Positions 6,428 through 7,486 of a stretch of DNA of 7,486 nucleotides are shown piece after piece. Made by a program: the position numbers and the translations under genes. This DNA comes from Spirochaetota bacterium (GTDB lineage Bacteria > Spirochaetota > JAGLSM01 > JAKPMW01). Under the pieces are notes generated by a model. The model was not told the origin of the DNA and made no database searches. It saw only the letters and a list, made by a program, of their open reading frames with translations. The stretch spans positions 1 to 7,486 of the forward strand of contig JAKPMW010000195.1 of NCBI GenBank assembly GCA_029548715.1, written 5' to 3'. Position 1 is the first letter of the stretch. Each line of letters begins with the position of its first letter.

Positions 6428-6448
6428 TTGACGATCCATCCCGGGATG
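6428..6448 (+). promoter_or_regulatory. TTGACG box followed by a 12-base perfect palindrome, possible control site
   Basis: In the 130-base gap after the M23 gene, TTGACG (6428-6433) is a 5-of-6 match to a -35 hexamer. Just downstream, CATCCCGGGATG (6437-6448) is a perfect inverted repeat. No good -10 lies at the right spacing: the best is a poor CAATAT at 18 bases. A promoter with an operator in its spacer is possible but unproven. Confidence 0.2.
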
Positions 6449-6525
6449 TGTCAATATGGCTATGGCCCGGGAGGATCACCCGAATACGGAGCGCGGTCAG
6501 CGCGCAGGTCGACATGGAGGGCGTG

Positions 6526-6747
6526 ATGTTGAGCGAACAAAAGCGCAGGCTGCTGGATGCATACGGCAGGGGGCTTGAGTTGTACAAGCAGCGTGATTTC
6601 CAGGGAGCCCTCAGGTTTTTTTCTGAAGCCAGGCAGATTGAGCCGCAGGACGGACCCACCAACCTCTACATCTCCCGCTGCGAGGCCTATATTGCCTCTC
6701 CTCCCCCTGCGGACTGGGATGGCGTCTTTACCATGACGACCAAGTAG
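6526..6747 (+). CDS. Small TPR-like protein resembling the C-terminal tail of class III adenylate cyclases
   Basis: This is a 73-residue protein. ATG 6526 is the best start because GGAGG (6516-6520) lies 5 bases upstream; ATG 6514, GTG 6523 and TTG 6529 are in frame but less well placed. Residues 8-42 form one TPR-like helical pair (LLDAYGRGLELYKQRDFQGA then LRFFSEARQIEPQDGP). The rest, NLYISRCEAYIASPPPADWDGVFTMTTK, matches the pattern D-G-P-S..Y..RC..Y...PPP-x-DWDGV that commonly ends class III adenylate cyclases, after their catalytic domain. No cyclase domain precedes it in this frame: the upstream sequence is the M23 gene in another frame. It therefore looks like a free-standing version of that tail rather than a truncated cyclase. 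It has no signal peptide and is probably cytoplasmic. It lies between the peptidase and the bactofilin; its function is unknown. Confidence 0.75.
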   Translation: MLSEQKRRLLDAYGRGLELYKQRDFQGALRFFSEARQIEPQDGPTNLYISRCEAYIASPPPADWDGVFTMTTK

Positions 6748-6829
6748 GCCGCGCAGCGTTGCTTCACTTGTACCCGGGCACCAGTTGTGAGTATGTTTGT
6801 GCGTACGGGGCAGCTGCTTTGGAGCGCTT

Positions 6830-6850
6830 CCCCGGGCGGGCTCCGCGGGG
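6830..6850 (+). other. GC-rich hairpin in the 156-base gap before the bactofilin gene
   Basis: CCCC (6830-6833), a two-G bulge, GCGG (6836-6839), loop GCT, then CCGC (6843-6846) and GGGG (6847-6850) form an 8-pair stem with one bulge. It is followed by TTGTGC rather than a run of T, so it is not a standard intrinsic terminator. It could attenuate or protect the transcript. I see no gene and no clear promoter elsewhere in 6748-6903. Confidence 0.35.
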
Positions 6851-6903
6851 TTGTGCGGGCGTCCGTGAATCCATGCTGACGCGCATGTCCGGAAAGCAGG
6901 AAT

Positions 6904-7320
6904 ATGGCACATCAGGATACCCATCTTCTTCATCTCGACTATAACCTTGTCGATACCACCTTCGACAGGCACACGAAGTTCGAGGGAGATCTTGTCTTTG
7001 AACACTCCCTCAAGATCAACGGGACGTTCAAGGGGACAATCAAGAGTCCCGGATTCTTGTATATCGGCGAGAGTGCTGTTGTTGAGGCCGACATCGAAGC
7101 CGGAGTCCTCATCCTTGAGGGCGAGGTCAAGGGCAACATCATTGCCCGGGACAGGGCCGAGCTCATGTCCACGGCACGTCTGTACGGAGACCTCGAAACC
7201 GCCAAGCTGCAGATTTGTGACGGTGTCGTTTTTGAGGGCAAGTGCCGCATGATTAAAAACGAGCAGGCTGCAGCCGAGTCCAAACCGGTTGCGCAACCGG
7301 CAGGCCCGGTCCGGATCTGA
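6904..7320 (+). CDS. Bactofilin (polymerising cytoskeletal protein)
   Basis: This is a 138-residue protein. The central region (about 22-116) has the bactofilin pattern of short hydrophobic/glycine beta-helix rungs: KFEGDLVFEHSLKINGTFKG, then TIKSPGFLYIGESAVVEADI, VLILEGEVKGNIIARDRAEL and ARLYGDLETAKLQICDGVVF. The flanks are the usual disordered tails: MAHQDTHLLHLDYNLVDTT at the front, and a tail rich in A, P, K and Q (AAAESKPVAQPAGPVRI) at the back. Family knowledge: bactofilins self-assemble without nucleotide into filaments near the inner membrane and position peptidoglycan enzymes. Close linkage to the M23 gene on the same strand fits that role. The ribosome binding site is modest (GGAAAGCAGGA just before ATG 6904), and a 156-base gap separates it from the small TPR gene. 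Confidence 0.93.
   Translation: MAHQDTHLLHLDYNLVDTTFDRHTKFEGDLVFEHSLKINGTFKGTIKSPGFLYIGESAVVEADIEAGVLILEGEVKGNIIARDRAELMSTARLYGDLETAKLQICDGVVFEGKCRMIKNEQAAAESKPVAQPAGPVRI
7285..7300. repeat. 16-base perfect palindrome in the bactofilin tail coding region
   Basis: CCGGTTGCGCAACCGG is a perfect inverted repeat, 20 bases before the bactofilin stop codon, encoding part of the disordered tail (KPVAQPA). A second small hairpin, GGATC-TGAA-GATCC (7313-7326), spans the stop codon. Neither is followed by a T run. Confidence 0.4.
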
Positions 7321-7369
7321 AGATCCCCGAGGATGCTGTGCCCATACCAACGCAGGATGCGATGCCAGA

Positions 7370-7486
7370 ATGTATGACGATCAGATAGCCGAGCTGCAGC
7401 AGTTGAAAAAAATCATCGTTGGTCGATGGTCATCGCTCCATATCGACGAAACCAACGAGCGGATCGAGGGCCTGAAACGCGAGCAG
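7370..7486 (+). CDS. Start of an unrecognised protein, partial (3' end beyond window)
   Basis: ATG 7370 opens a frame of 39 codons that reaches the window edge without a stop. The protein begins MYDDQIAELQQLKKIIVGRW and continues with charged sequence ending IEGLKREQ. It is hydrophilic and helix-prone, with no signal peptide. The frame is open back into the end of the bactofilin gene but offers no other standard start there. The only ribosome-binding-like element is AGGA at 7354-7357, 12 bases upstream. It lies 49 bases after the bactofilin stop on the same strand and may belong to the same transcript. The family cannot be assigned. Confidence 0.5.
   Translation, partial: MYDDQIAELQQLKKIIVGRWSSLHIDETNERIEGLKREQ

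Noticed and set aside
6031..6747. Long rightward frame of 238 codons covering the M23 domain and the small TPR gene
   Set aside because: Its first two thirds overlap the M23 coding region in another frame. Only the last 73 codons, with their own GGAGG site, look like a real protein.
6460..7350. Long leftward open frame (296 codons) antisense to the small TPR gene and the bactofilin
   Set aside because: It mirrors two well-supported rightward genes, has no recognisable domain and has erratic composition (runs of R, G and H).
1..7486. Mobile element, CRISPR array, tRNA or prophage
   Set aside because: No transposase or integrase motif, no spaced direct repeats and no tRNA-like fold was seen on either strand; composition looks even throughout.

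Overview
The window suggests a diderm (Gram-negative type) bacterium with roughly 55% G+C. It encodes a lipid-transport system of the Mla/MCE type, a lipoprotein, a periplasmic LysM/M23 peptidase and a bactofilin. The mix of an MCE operon, a BFN-UVR protein, a bactofilin next to an M23 peptidase, and a short protein resembling the tail of class III adenylate cyclases would fit a spirochaete. That is inference from gene content; Chlorobi-like or deltaproteobacterial lineages are not excluded. No tRNA, rRNA, insertion sequence, CRISPR array or phage gene is visible.

Layout. (1) 1-291: the start of a leftward gene for a secreted protein (1-142, cut by the window edge), then a divergent promoter region. 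(2) 292-1257, rightward: an unrecognised, soluble, helix-rich 321-residue protein behind a near-consensus sigma70 promoter. (3) 1269-5344, leftward: in transcription order mlaE, mlaF, mlaD and a TPR lipoprotein, with gaps or overlaps of -4 to +8 bases. A bifunctional-nuclease/UVR gene follows 68 bases downstream and appears to have its own promoter, placed so that its mRNA would be leaderless. (4) 5445-7320, rightward: a secreted LysM/M23 endopeptidase, a 73-residue protein resembling the TPR/DWDGV tail of adenylate cyclases, and a bactofilin. (5) 7370-7486: the start of an unrecognised rightward gene cut by the window edge.

Function. MlaE (permease), MlaF (ATPase) and MlaD (MCE lipid-binding subunit) should form an inner-membrane phospholipid transporter. 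The TPR lipoprotein, translationally coupled to mlaD, sits where an accessory periplasmic or outer-membrane partner would be expected. The M23 peptidase and bactofilin form a familiar cell-wall-shaping pair: cytoskeletal scaffold plus peptidoglycan hydrolase.

The most unusual element is the MlaF-like ATPase. Four of its key ATPase motifs are altered together: a P-loop two residues short, LSGG changed to LSIR, the Walker B glutamate changed to aspartate, and the H-loop histidine changed to glutamine. The rest of the fold reads as intact. This points to an MCE transporter with an inactive or unconventional ATPase.
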